Below are positions 56,697 through 64,000 of a stretch of 64,000 nucleotides of DNA, piece after piece. The DNA is from Methylophaga sp. (lineage in GTDB: Bacteria > Pseudomonadota > Gammaproteobacteria > Nitrosococcales > Methylophagaceae), in contig DRHW01000004.1 of assembly GCA_011053005.1 (NCBI GenBank), forward strand, positions 62,001 through 126,000. Direction: 5' to 3'. How positions within the stretch are numbered: the stretch's first letter is position 1; every line of letters begins with the position of its first letter. The translations under genes were made by a program, and so were the position numbers. The notes below the pieces were generated by a model. It worked only from the letters and a program-made list of their open reading frames with translations. It did not search any database and was not told the origin of the DNA.

Positions 56697-56993
56697 TTAT
56701 TGATGATGTGGCACCACTGAATCTATCACAATATTACTTTCAAAAAACACCACAAAATCTTGGTAAATCCAACGCGATATTGGTGGTTGTCCTACCGCTG
56801 AAGTTTTTTGTTCCGGCTGACCAAATTTCTGTGTGACAAGATCCATCGACATCCCTCGTACTGGTCGTAATACACCTTCTGAACTATTCGCTACTTGATG
56901 TGTGGGATCAGCAATAGAAATGACTTCTGCTTGGCTGATAGATGTAACCAATAACAGTACGCAAGCCAATAGAGTAAAAGAATAGTATTTCAT
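56697..56993 (-). CDS. Small exported protein with SmpA/OmlA-like core
   Basis: From the ATG at 56993 (AAAGGAG upstream) the protein is 98 residues with a signal peptide (about 1-21, TSISQA-EVISIAD). The mature part has RGMSMDLVTQKFGQPEQKTSAVGQPPISRWIYQDFVVFFESNIVIDSVV (in parts), the pattern of SmpA/OmlA (BamE-like) domains: G-M-x-V-x-x-x-F-G-x-P followed by W-x-Y. It is probably a periplasmic protein of unknown role. Comparable short proteins follow hemW in other gammaproteobacteria. A longer frame to 57050 would run into hemW and lose the signal peptide. Confidence 0.75.
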   Translation of the reverse strand: MKYYSFTLLACVLLLVTSISQAEVISIADPTHQVANSSEGVLRPVRGMSMDLVTQKFGQPEQKTSAVGQPPISRWIYQDFVVFFESNIVIDSVVPHHQ

Positions 56994-57027
56994 GGTCAGA
57001 ACTCCTTTCAATAATCGACGTAGCATA

Positions 57028-58188
57028 CTATTGGGGCAAGAATAGCTCAATCAGTACATTAAGATAACGCTGACCTTTTTCAGTAGGACGAATAAGGTGA
57101 ATATCTCGGGTTAATAATCCTTCTTGTTCTGCATATTGCAGAGCTTTATCGATATGAGAAATAGGTAAGCCTGCATGTTGATAAAATAATGGAGTAGGGA
57201 AGCCATCGGTCAGCCGTAAAGCATTCAACATAAACTCAAACCCAATATCTGCTTTGCTAATCACTTCTTCAGTTAACATCACCGAGGGTAAGCCCGCCTT
57301 ATCCATGAAGGCTTGAGGTTGTTTTTGTTTTGAACGACGAGTAATCGTTTGTTTTGCAGCATCGGTTATTTTGCCATGTGCACCCGCGCCGATACCTAAA
57401 TAATCACCAAATTGCCAATAATTAAGATTATGTTGGCAGCGATGTTTATCTTTAGCATAAGCAGATACTTCATATTGTTGATAACCTGCTTCTGCGAGTA
57501 ATTGTTGATTTGATATCTGCCAATCGATGATTGGATCTTCATCAGGCAACGTGGGTGGATTTTTATAAAACAAAGTGTTGGGTTCAAGCGTCAGCTGATA
57601 ATAAGATATATGACTCGGTTCCAGTGCAATCGCCATCTCAACATCTTGTCGAGCTGTTTTTTCTGTTTGATGGGGTAAGCCAAACATTAAATCTAAGTTA
57701 AAGTTATCAAAGCCCACTTTATGGGCCGTTTCAACCGCTTTAATTGCTTGTTTACTATCATGAATTCGGCCTAATGCAGTTAATGATTGATCGTTAAAAC
57801 TTTGAATACCAATAGATAAGCGGTTAATACCTAAATCACGATAGTCGGCAAAACGCTGTGCTTCAAATGTTCCTGGATTAGCTTCCAAGGTAATTTCAGC
57901 ATGAGGGCTTAATGGGATTAATGCTCTGATTGATGAAAATAAACGCTCATAAGCTTCAGCCGAAAACAAACTCGGCGTACCGCCACCGATAAAGATACTT
58001 TGCACAGTTCGACCCCAGACCGACGGCATATCTTGTTCTAAATCACGAATTAACGCATCAACATAAGCCTTTTCCGGCAAAGTATCTGGCGACTTATGTG
58101 AGTTAAAGTCGCAATACGGACATTTACGCACACACCAAGGCACATGAATATAAAGGCTAAGTGGTGGTAGGGCAGTGAAATTAAACAT
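57028..58188 (-). CDS. hemW: Radical SAM heme chaperone HemW
   Basis: HemW is a radical SAM protein that binds heme and inserts it into respiratory enzymes. It was formerly mistaken for coproporphyrinogen oxidase. The 386-residue protein has the cluster motif CVRKCPYC (CX3CX2C), GGGTPSLFSAEAYERLF and the SIGIQSFNDQSLTALGRIHDSKQAI segment. The HNLNYWQFGDYLGIGAGAHGK stretch is present and a HemW C-terminal domain follows. It lies two bases downstream of the lipoprotein gene, in a run that starts at rph or rdgB. Confidence 0.95.
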   Translation of the reverse strand: MFNFTALPPLSLYIHVPWCVRKCPYCDFNSHKSPDTLPEKAYVDALIRDLEQDMPSVWGRTVQSIFIGGGTPSLFSAEAYERLFSSIRALIPLSPHAEITLEANPGTFEAQRFADYRDLGINRLSIGIQSFNDQSLTALGRIHDSKQAIKAVETAHKVGFDNFNLDLMFGLPHQTEKTARQDVEMAIALEPSHISYYQLTLEPNTLFYKNPPTLPDEDPIIDWQISNQQLLAEAGYQQYEVSAYAKDKHRCQHNLNYWQFGDYLGIGAGAHGKITDAAKQTITRRSKQKQPQAFMDKAGLPSVMLTEEVISKADIGFEFMLNALRLTDGFPTPLFYQHAGLPISHIDKALQYAEQEGLLTRDIHLIRPTEKGQRYLNVLIELFLPQ

Positions 58189-58189
58189 T

Positions 58190-58870
58190 TTAATTTGCGG
58201 TCTCAGGTTTCCAGCCAGATCTCCATTGTGCTAATGGAATAATAGCGGGCGGCTCGCCATTATGACCAAACCACGAATCAACGGCATAACGCGTATGTGA
58301 TTGGGTGTCACTGATGGTTGCTGTGTTGTGCGGTGATAAAAAGCCACCGCGTGATGTGCGTGATGCTTGTTGATGAAATTGCAACAGCTTCGCCTCAGAT
58401 AGCATCCGTAAATAAACCGTCGTATTAGTTGCTTCATCAATACAATCTAGCTGGCCATTTAAACCATGAGCCACATAATTTTCTGCACGATCTTTATCGG
58501 TGCCTGTTTGTTCACCAGTCATCATTTCGAGTAAAGCAATGGCTCGTTTAATGCGCTGCCGTTCTTGTTCTGCACTTTCCGGTAACGGCGAAAACAAGGC
58601 CTTTACCGTCGACCATTGTGAATTGGACAAATGAACATAGGCAATTCTAGAGCAAGTATGATGATGACAAATCGAATAATTATTAGGCGTTGGAAAGCCA
58701 ATAAAAGGCCGGTTAATACTGGCTGATAGTTCTTGCATATTATCAATAATAAAAATAGGTTTGATAGGTTTGAGTGCCATATTGCTAGAACTACAGCCGA
58801 TGATTAGGAAACAGGCTATAGCACTAGCAAGAAATAATCTGACAGGATTAATGAGGCAAGGCCTTATCAA
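58190..58870 (-). CDS. Putative lipoprotein of unknown function
   Basis: The 226-residue protein has a lipoprotein signal ending LIIGC (Cys about residue 26) followed by SSS. A soluble domain has a YSICHHHTCSRIAYVHLSNSQW segment with Cys/His that could bind metal, and LNGQLDCIDEATNTTVYLRML. I do not recognise the family. The start appears to be a TTG within the end of the upstream gene (23-base overlap); no ATG fits. It is tightly packed between the DUF2380 gene and hemW, implying one operon. Confidence 0.7.
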   Translation of the reverse strand: MIRPCLINPVRLFLASAIACFLIIGCSSSNMALKPIKPIFIIDNMQELSASINRPFIGFPTPNNYSICHHHTCSRIAYVHLSNSQWSTVKALFSPLPESAEQERQRIKRAIALLEMMTGEQTGTDKDRAENYVAHGLNGQLDCIDEATNTTVYLRMLSEAKLLQFHQQASRTSRGGFLSPHNTATISDTQSHTRYAVDSWFGHNGEPPAIIPLAQWRSGWKPETAN

Positions 58871-59369
58871 GTTTATTGACCAAGTTACCTACTGCACCAG
58901 GAATAGCGACTTTTGGATCACCTTTTACTTCACTACGAAACTCTTTAACAAGCTTATTTTGATGAGTATCAAACACCCTAACGATAAGATAAGAAAATAG
59001 GTAAGTCGGTTTATGTAGACGACCAATTAAAATGTAATCGGCATTATGGCTAAGTCCTAATTCGGCCGCACACTTTGCACAATCAAATAAATAGCCTGTG
59101 CTTTTGTCAGCGGCATTTCTATCTTCCGTTGAAATATCAACAAGGCTAAACCCATCTTTATTGCTCAGACCCTTACGAAGAAATTGTTCAATATCGCGTA
59201 GCTTTTGTTGTTCTTGGGCATCGAGTTCAGCGACTTTTTGTGGATCAGTCAATTTGAGCGACAGATCTAATAACTCAAAATCAGGTACCGCAATTTTAGT
59301 ATCAGCCCAAACAGGATTGATGATCAGTAACGACAATGCGAATAAAAATAATTTAAGATGGATTTGCAT
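58848..59369 (-). CDS. DUF2380/DUF3280-type periplasmic protein
   Basis: From the ATG at 59369 (GAGGAG seven bases upstream) the protein is 173 residues. It has a signal peptide (about 1-23, INPVWA-DTKIAVPDFELLDLS) and a compact domain including FSLVDISTEDRNAADK, an FDCAKCAAELGLSHNADYILIGRLHK segment with a CxxC, and KEFRSEVKGDPKVAIPGAVGNLV. This matches the DUF2380/DUF3280 family of secreted proteins, often found near cofactor or PQQ-type oxidation genes. Its role here is unknown. It overlaps the ends of rdgB and the lipoprotein gene. Confidence 0.78.
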   Translation of the reverse strand: MQIHLKLFLFALSLLIINPVWADTKIAVPDFELLDLSLKLTDPQKVAELDAQEQQKLRDIEQFLRKGLSNKDGFSLVDISTEDRNAADKSTGYLFDCAKCAAELGLSHNADYILIGRLHKPTYLFSYLIVRVFDTHQNKLVKEFRSEVKGDPKVAIPGAVGNLVNKLDKALPH

Positions 59370-59955
59370 GTTGGATCTCCTCAATGAATTTTCGTATGGC
59401 TTTACCGCGATGACTGATCGCGTGTTTTTGTTCTGACGTTAATTGCGCAGCACTGCATTGTGTTTGTGGCACCCAAAAAATAGGATCATAACCAAAACCA
59501 CCATCGCCCATTGGTGCCTGTAAAATCCGTCCTTGCCAATCACCATGGCAAATAAGTGGCGTGGGATCTTTAGAATGACGCATCATCACCAACAAACATT
59601 GATAACGAGCGGCACGCTCACGATCAGGCACGCCTGTGAGCGCAGTCAAAAGTGCATTAAGATTGTCATCATCACGGGCATTTTCGCCAGCAAACCGAGC
59701 AGAATAAATCCCCGGCGCGCCTAATAAATAATCGACTTCAATACCTGAATCATCTGCAATCGCAGGTAATCCAGTATATTCACAGGCATTACGTGCTTTA
59801 ATAATGGCATTTTCAACAAAGCTTAATCCTGTTTCCTCTGCCTCTGGAACGTCAAAATCAGATTGTGGCACTACTTCAATATCTAATGGTGCAAACAGCT
59901 CAGCAAACTCACGTAGTTTGCCCTTATTACCACTGGCTAATACAATTTTATTCAT
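59353..59955 (-). CDS. rdgB: XTP/dITP pyrophosphatase RdgB
   Basis: RdgB removes deaminated purine triphosphates (dITP, XTP) from the nucleotide pool. The 200-residue protein has the family motif VLASGNKGKLREFAELF at its start, the metal and base site GLPAIADDSGIEVDYLLGAPGIYSARFAG, GDGGFGYDPIFWVP and the closing SEQKHAISHRGKAIRKF. Full length. It follows rph by 13 bases, the usual rph-rdgB pairing, and its end overlaps the start of the DUF2380 gene. Confidence 0.97.
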   Translation of the reverse strand: MNKIVLASGNKGKLREFAELFAPLDIEVVPQSDFDVPEAEETGLSFVENAIIKARNACEYTGLPAIADDSGIEVDYLLGAPGIYSARFAGENARDDDNLNALLTALTGVPDRERAARYQCLLVMMRHSKDPTPLICHGDWQGRILQAPMGDGGFGYDPIFWVPQTQCSAAQLTSEQKHAISHRGKAIRKFIEEIQHANPS

Positions 59956-59968
59956 AATTTAAGCAGCT

Positions 59969-60685
59969 TTATAGTGCAAGCGCATCACGCTGATGCTGCA
60001 TTAAGTTGCCAATACCTTCACCCGCTAACGCTAACATCGCGGTTAATTCATCAGGGCGGAACGCGTGGCCTTCAGCGGTGCCTTGTACTTCAATATAAGC
60101 ACCTGCTTCATTCATCACTACATTCATATCTGTTTCTGCATTTGAATCTTCAGCATAATCAAGGTCAAGCACCGGAACACCATTATAAATGCCCACTGAC
60201 ACAGAAGCGACTTGGCCATGTAATGGGGTTTTTTTGATTTTTTTCTTATTCAAAAGATAAGTGATTGCATCTTGCAACGCCACAAAAGCACCGGTGATAG
60301 AAGCGGTGCGTGTTCCACCATCAGCTTGAATCACATCGCAATCAATCGTAATACTACGTTCGCCTAGACCTTTTAAATCAATTGCTGCACGTAAAGAACG
60401 TCCGATTAAACGCTGGATCTCCATTGTACGGCCACCTTGTTGACCACGGGCCGCTTCACGTTGCATGCGATTACCCGTTGAACGAGGCAACATGCCATAT
60501 TCCGCAGTGACCCAACCTTCACCTTTGCCACGTAAAAAATGTGGGATGCGTTCTTCAACGGAAGCGGTACACAAGACTTTAGTATCGCCAAATTCGACTA
60601 AAACCGATCCTTCAGCGTGTTTTGTATAGTGACGAGTAATAGTGATTTCGCGAAGTTGATTGGCTTGACGACCGCTTGGACGCAT
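59969..60685 (-). CDS. rph: Ribonuclease PH
   Basis: RNase PH is a phosphorolytic 3' exonuclease that trims tRNA precursors. From the ATG at 60685 (AAGGAA upstream) the protein is 238 residues, exactly the family length. It shows [54 protein letters not shown] and the catalytic [20 protein letters not shown]. The upstream frame to 60808 is not coding. It is divergent from yicC. Confidence 0.97.
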   Translation of the reverse strand: MRPSGRQANQLREITITRHYTKHAEGSVLVEFGDTKVLCTASVEERIPHFLRGKGEGWVTAEYGMLPRSTGNRMQREAARGQQGGRTMEIQRLIGRSLRAAIDLKGLGERSITIDCDVIQADGGTRTASITGAFVALQDAITYLLNKKKIKKTPLHGQVASVSVGIYNGVPVLDLDYAEDSNAETDMNVVMNEAGAYIEVQGTAEGHAFRPDELTAMLALAGEGIGNLMQHQRDALAL

Positions 60686-60794
60686 GGAATTTTCCTTAAA
60701 TAACAAAAATAATAGCGTTATTATACGTGGCTGAATGTTATTACTGACGCTTTTCGTTAAGATGTGCTGTTTACAGACTAATTCAGGAATAATC

Positions 60795-61661
60795 GTGACT
60801 CGAAGCATGACCGCATTTGCGCGCCAAGAAGCGCCAACACAACAAGGCGATTTAACATGGGAAATTCGTAGTGTTAATCATCGCTATCTGGAAGTATCAC
60901 TCCGTTTAGATGAGCGATTCCGGCCATTAGAAATGAAAATAAGAAAATTATTTTCGGATAAATTAACCCGCGGTAAAGTCGATGCGGTGTTACGTTATAA
61001 AGCGCCTGAACAACAACAGTCTGCATTAGAAGTTAATCAAGACTTAGCAAAATCATTGATTGCCAGCTGTGATGAATTAGCAATGCTCTCCACCCGACCT
61101 GCGCCGATTAATATGCTTGATATTTTGCAATGGCCTGGTGTATTAAAATCCGATACACCGGATCAGAAAACGCTCGATAAAGCGGTGATGATCTCTATCA
61201 ATGCAGCGATTGAAGAATTGATAGATACTCGTGAAACAGAAGGAGCGGCTTTACAACAAATGATCGAACAACGCTGTATTGAAATTAATAATATTGCGAT
61301 CGAAACACGTAAAAAGATGCCGATTATTCTTGAACAACATCGTCAACGTTTAGTTGAACGGGTGGCTGATTTACAAGTGAATCTTGAACCTGAGCGACTT
61401 GAACAAGAAATTGTTGTACTAGCTCAAAAAAGCGATGTTGCTGAAGAGTTAGATCGCCTGCAAAGTCATGTTGTCGAAGTACAAAATGTCTTAAAACGAG
61501 ATGAACCCGTGGGTCGCCGTTTAGATTTTTTAATGCAAGAGTTAAATCGTGAAGCGAATACCTTGGCATCGAAATCAATTGACACTGGCACTACGCGTAA
61601 TTCTGTTGATTTGAAAGTACTGATAGAACAGATGCGTGAGCAGATCCAAAATATAGAGTAA
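60795..61661 (+). CDS. yicC: YicC-family endoribonuclease
   Basis: The 288-residue protein starts at a GTG (60795) with AGGA six bases upstream. The family opening [46 protein letters not shown] is intact. The C-terminal DUF1732 region has [45 protein letters not shown] (in parts). YicC proteins are endoribonucleases implicated in small-RNA decay. It is divergent from rph, and gmk, which often follows it, is not here. Confidence 0.95.
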   Translation: MTRSMTAFARQEAPTQQGDLTWEIRSVNHRYLEVSLRLDERFRPLEMKIRKLFSDKLTRGKVDAVLRYKAPEQQQSALEVNQDLAKSLIASCDELAMLSTRPAPINMLDILQWPGVLKSDTPDQKTLDKAVMISINAAIEELIDTRETEGAALQQMIEQRCIEINNIAIETRKKMPIILEQHRQRLVERVADLQVNLEPERLEQEIVVLAQKSDVAEELDRLQSHVVEVQNVLKRDEPVGRRLDFLMQELNREANTLASKSIDTGTTRNSVDLKVLIEQMREQIQNIE

Positions 61662-61699
61662 GACAAGAGTTAGTTATTCAAGCAGTCTTAATTCTTGGG

Positions 61700-62053
61700 T
61701 TAGATATTTATCGGGCCAGTCAGTGCTAACCAGATTTCATCATCACGGTGTTCTATTGGTAGTGTGATGAGATTTTGTCCTACACACGGTCCGACTATGC
61801 AATGTCCATCATCTACATTAAACAATGCGCCATGAGTGGAACATTGAATATGCAAGCCTTCAAGCGATAAAAACTGGTCGGGTTGCCAATTTAATGGAAT
61901 GCCGAGATGAGGACAGTGATTCTGGTAAGCCTGTACTTTATCGTCTTGGCGGACTAAAAACAGTTCGAGTAAACCTTGCTCGGTTTCAACGGTGAAGCCG
62001 AGAGATTGTAGTTCGGCAAGATCTTTATTGTGGCACAGGAAATGGCTAGACAT
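61700..62053 (-). CDS. Rieske [2Fe-2S] protein
   Basis: This small 117-residue protein is a complete Rieske domain with cluster ligands C47-x-H49 in NHCPHLGIPL and C71-x2-H74 in QCSTHGALFNVDDGHC. It has no signal peptide and no catalytic partner domain, so it is probably a soluble ferredoxin-like electron carrier or an oxygenase accessory protein. It lies three bases downstream of the PfkB kinase gene, implying cotranscription, although a functional tie is not evident. Confidence 0.9.
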   Translation of the reverse strand: MSSHFLCHNKDLAELQSLGFTVETEQGLLELFLVRQDDKVQAYQNHCPHLGIPLNWQPDQFLSLEGLHIQCSTHGALFNVDDGHCIVGPCVGQNLITLPIEHRDDEIWLALTGPINI

Positions 62054-62056
62054 AGT

Positions 62057-62929
62057 TTAAGCTTCAAAAGTGTGAGAAAGATTTGCAAAACCAACTTGAC
62101 CACATTTATGACCAGCAAGTTGGCAAGCGTAAGTTAGGGCTTGTTCTAATTCTGTGTTATTAACTAATTTATCGATTAAACCCGCATTAAATGTATCGCC
62201 TGCCCCCAAAGTATCAATCACTTGTTTAGGCGCAAATGCTGGGCTGTGAAATAGCTTTGTGTGTTGATCTATTGCCCACGCGCCAGCATTTCCCCATGCA
62301 CACGTGGCGATGATATTTGTACTTAATGACGACAAGAGGCTGCTGGCATCTGTAAAACCTTGGCTAATGGCATAGTGTTGCGAAAACAGTAATAGCGTTG
62401 GCAAATCAAATAATGATTCAATATCAGGTCGTGGCTTTTCTATTTCTAGTGAGCAGGGTAGAGCGGGATGATGTTGTTTGAGATGAAGCAACATTAGTTT
62501 GGTTTCAACTACATTACGTCCTTCAAAATGTACCCAATCGAATTGGCTGAGATCAATTTGAGTGAAGTCTTCAAAGCTAAATTCTGGGCAATCTCGGTGA
62601 TGAACAATGGTCCGACTACCTGTTTGTTGATTCAAGGTAATGTATGACGTGGGCATTTTGCCATCAGCAAGTCGTTTACACGCCGCAAAGTCAATATGAT
62701 TGTTTTCTAAGTCGCGTTGAATAATTTGGCTGTCAGGTTCATCAATTAAAACGCCGCCCCAACTACATTGATGACCTAGCTGACTGAGTACGGTGAGTGT
62801 ATTAGTGGCATTACCACCGCGTGTTTGTTGTTGGCTTATTGCGCGTTGTTCGCTATCTTCATCAGGGTAAAACTCAACCGTATTAATGATGTCGAGTGTT
62901 GCGATACCGATTGCAAGAATATTAGCCAT
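62057..62929 (-). CDS. PfkB-family sugar kinase
   Basis: The 290-residue protein is a ribokinase-like kinase. The first signature is QTRGGNATNTLTVLSQLGHQCSWGGVL and the second, with the catalytic aspartate, is DTLGAGDTFNAGLIDKLV. The N-terminal NILAIGIATLDIINTVEFYPDEDSEQRAISQ resembles ketohexokinase-type members. Substrate is uncertain; fructose, ribose or another sugar is possible. It ends before the Rieske gene and is separated from adk by the adk terminator. Confidence 0.87.
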   Translation of the reverse strand: MANILAIGIATLDIINTVEFYPDEDSEQRAISQQQTRGGNATNTLTVLSQLGHQCSWGGVLIDEPDSQIIQRDLENNHIDFAACKRLADGKMPTSYITLNQQTGSRTIVHHRDCPEFSFEDFTQIDLSQFDWVHFEGRNVVETKLMLLHLKQHHPALPCSLEIEKPRPDIESLFDLPTLLLFSQHYAISQGFTDASSLLSSLSTNIIATCAWGNAGAWAIDQHTKLFHSPAFAPKQVIDTLGAGDTFNAGLIDKLVNNTELEQALTYACQLAGHKCGQVGFANLSHTFEA

Positions 62930-62934
62930 AAATT

Positions 62935-62968
62935 AAAAAATCCCCTTTAGAAGAAACAAAAGGGGATT
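62935..62968 (-). terminator. Intrinsic terminator downstream of adk
   Basis: On the minus strand AATCCCCTTT and AAAGGGGATT form a 10-bp stem followed by a run of six Ts and more AT. It lies 12 bases after the adk stop. Confidence 0.88.
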
Positions 62969-62980
62969 GAAGCTTATCGA

Positions 62981-63628
62981 TTAAATAGTATCGAAAATGT
63001 TAGTGATAGCGTCGGTAATGTCATTAACATCACCAATACCAGCGATGCTGTGTAATTTACCCTGTGACTCATAATAACCAATCAATGGTGATGTTTGTTC
63101 GATGTAAACGTTTAAACGATTGCCGATAGTATCTTCATTATCATCAGCGCGTTGTAGTAAATCGCCATTACAGGCATCACAATGTCCCGCGACCTTAGAA
63201 GGTGATAAATGGATATTGTAAATTGCTCCACAATCTTTACAGGTACGACGACCTGTTAAACGTTGTAGCAATTCTTCAAAAGCAACATCGAGTAATACTA
63301 CGCCTTGTAATGGTTGGTTGAGCGCGGTCAACATCGTATCTAAGGCTTCTGCTTGGGCGATATTACGTGGGAAACCATCCAAAATATAACCTTGTTTCGC
63401 ATCATCTTGCGAAATACGTTCTCTGATCAAGCCAATCACAATCTCATCAGACACTAAAGCACCTGCGTCCATTGCAGATTTTGCTTTTTTACCTAATTCA
63501 GATCCAGCAGCAACCGCTGCTCTTAATAAGTCACCTGTTGAAACTTGGGGAATGTTATATTTTTCTGATAACACTGCGCCTTGTGTGCCTTTGCCTGAAC
63601 CGGGTGCGCCTAATAAAACTGTTCTCAT
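62981..63628 (-). CDS. adk: Adenylate kinase with zinc-type LID
   Basis: Adk interconverts ATP + AMP and 2 ADP. The 215-residue long-form enzyme has P-loop GAPGSGKGT (7-15), the AMP-site STGDLLRAAV and DGFPRN. The LID domain has four cysteines, CKDCGAIYNIHLSPSK...CDAC, spaced as in zinc-binding adenylate kinases; E. coli Adk has none. Length and all catalytic arginines in LTGRRTC and RADDNEDT context are normal. A possible SppA-type peptidase gene lies upstream. Confidence 0.97.
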   Translation of the reverse strand: MRTVLLGAPGSGKGTQGAVLSEKYNIPQVSTGDLLRAAVAAGSELGKKAKSAMDAGALVSDEIVIGLIRERISQDDAKQGYILDGFPRNIAQAEALDTMLTALNQPLQGVVLLDVAFEELLQRLTGRRTCKDCGAIYNIHLSPSKVAGHCDACNGDLLQRADDNEDTIGNRLNVYIEQTSPLIGYYESQGKLHSIAGIGDVNDITDAITNIFDTI

Positions 63629-63678
63629 GGATTGCCTCTTTCAATATAGTGTTGGATTAACGTAAGTCGATATAGCGA

Positions 63679-64000
63679 TTAACGGACGCTGACGTATGAT
63701 GCTTCCTGCATCATTTGGCTAATAGATGTGCCCAGCTTGCCAGCAAACTGATCAAAATAACTAGGTCTAAGTGTGTAGTCAACGATCTCTTCTGCACCGA
63801 TCATATCGCGTGCAACAGTGCTACTGTTCGCAAGACCATCAATCAGGCCTAAAGGTAGCGCTTGTTCACCAGACCAAAATAGGCCGGTAAATAAACGTGG
63901 ATCATTACTCAAACGATCACCACGACCTGCTTTAACGACATCAATAAATTGTTGGTGAATATTGTTGAGCATTTCATGAGCAAATTCTAAGTCTGCTTCT
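63679..64000 (-). CDS. Signal peptide peptidase SppA-type (S49), C-terminal part
   Basis: The frame is open to the window edge, so the start lies outside; 106 residues are visible. The segment HQQFIDVVKAGRGDRLSNDPRLFTGLFWSGEQALPLGLIDGLANSSTVARDMIG (in parts) is the conserved end of the S49 peptidase domain: V-x-x-G-R, F-x-G-x-x-W-S-G and A-x-x-x-G-L-I-D-G-L. Such enzymes cleave signal peptides in the inner membrane. The catalytic serine and lysine would be in the missing part. Codon use matches the neighbours. Confidence 0.9.
   Translation of the reverse strand, partial: EADLEFAHEMLNNIHQQFIDVVKAGRGDRLSNDPRLFTGLFWSGEQALPLGLIDGLANSSTVARDMIGAEEIVDYTLRPSYFDQFAGKLGTSISQMMQEASYVSVR

Noticed and set aside
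56676-56708. CATCATCAA ... TTGATGATG hairpin at the end of the small exported protein gene
   Set aside because: The stem overlaps coding His codons and no T-run follows on either strand, so a terminator call is not supported.
60686-60808. N-terminal extension of RNase PH
   Set aside because: The ATG at 60685 gives the exact family length with a good ribosome site, and the extension overlaps the yicC start.

Overview
The window is a chromosomal stretch from a motile, AT-rich gammaproteobacterium. Pointers are fabA-fabB, the cheV/flgA-flgM-flgN order known from pseudomonads, a LapB/LapC/LapE-type exporter, surE-pcm-nlpD, hom-thrC, and DapD/DapC/DapE of the succinylase lysine branch. Content and codon use would suit a Methylophaga/Piscirickettsiaceae-like (Thiotrichales) lineage, but the genus is an inference. 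No tRNA, rRNA, insertion sequence, prophage or CRISPR array was seen. Almost everything is core metabolism; the only long gene-free stretch (35564-36358) holds an unusual DnaA-box-bearing repeat.

Layout. 1-3.0 kb: end of moaC, a ModE-like regulator and a divergent porin. 3.1-9.6 kb: a small lipoprotein and a DUF2333 membrane protein, divergent from a four-gene Gld-like ABC system. 9.6-12.3 kb: cheV and flgAMN, with readable sigma-54 and sigma-28 promoters. 13.1-18.8 kb: a LapBCE-like type I secretion system enclosing a LuxR-type regulator. 18.9-20.7 kb: fabAB. 20.7-26.1 kb: a small unlisted 57-codon gene, a hydrolase, a MazG-like enzyme, purU, an HDOD protein, sthA and an SDR. 26.2-34.1 kb: one long minus-strand run from dapC through dapD, an ArsC-like protein and dapE into a zinc-type uptake cluster. 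34.1-35.6 kb: an EamA transporter and a VOC protein.

35.6-36.4 kb: the repeat region. 36.4-39.6 kb: ttcA, moeA and a fused mobA-mobB. 39.7-44.7 kb: a retropepsin-like protease, folE2-queD, dxs-ispA-xseB. 44.8-51.4 kb: ribF, surE-pcm-yqaA-nlpD, prfB (with the programmed +1 frameshift) and lysS. 51.4-56.6 kb: HDOD protein, alaC-hom-thrC and a membrane protein. 56.7-64 kb: hemW, two envelope proteins, rdgB, rph, divergent yicC, a Rieske protein, a PfkB kinase, adk and the C-terminal end of an SppA-type peptidase.

Themes. Molybdenum cofactor genes occur at both ends of the first 40 kb (moaC plus ModE-like regulator; moeA plus mobAB). Motility and surface-adhesin export are neighbours. DapE, a zinc enzyme, is followed on the same strand by zinc-type uptake genes that lack an ATPase gene. 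The most unusual signals are the DnaA-box repeats, a cysteine cluster inserted in threonine synthase, several strong intergenic hairpins, and a start-stop codon pair just upstream of lapB.
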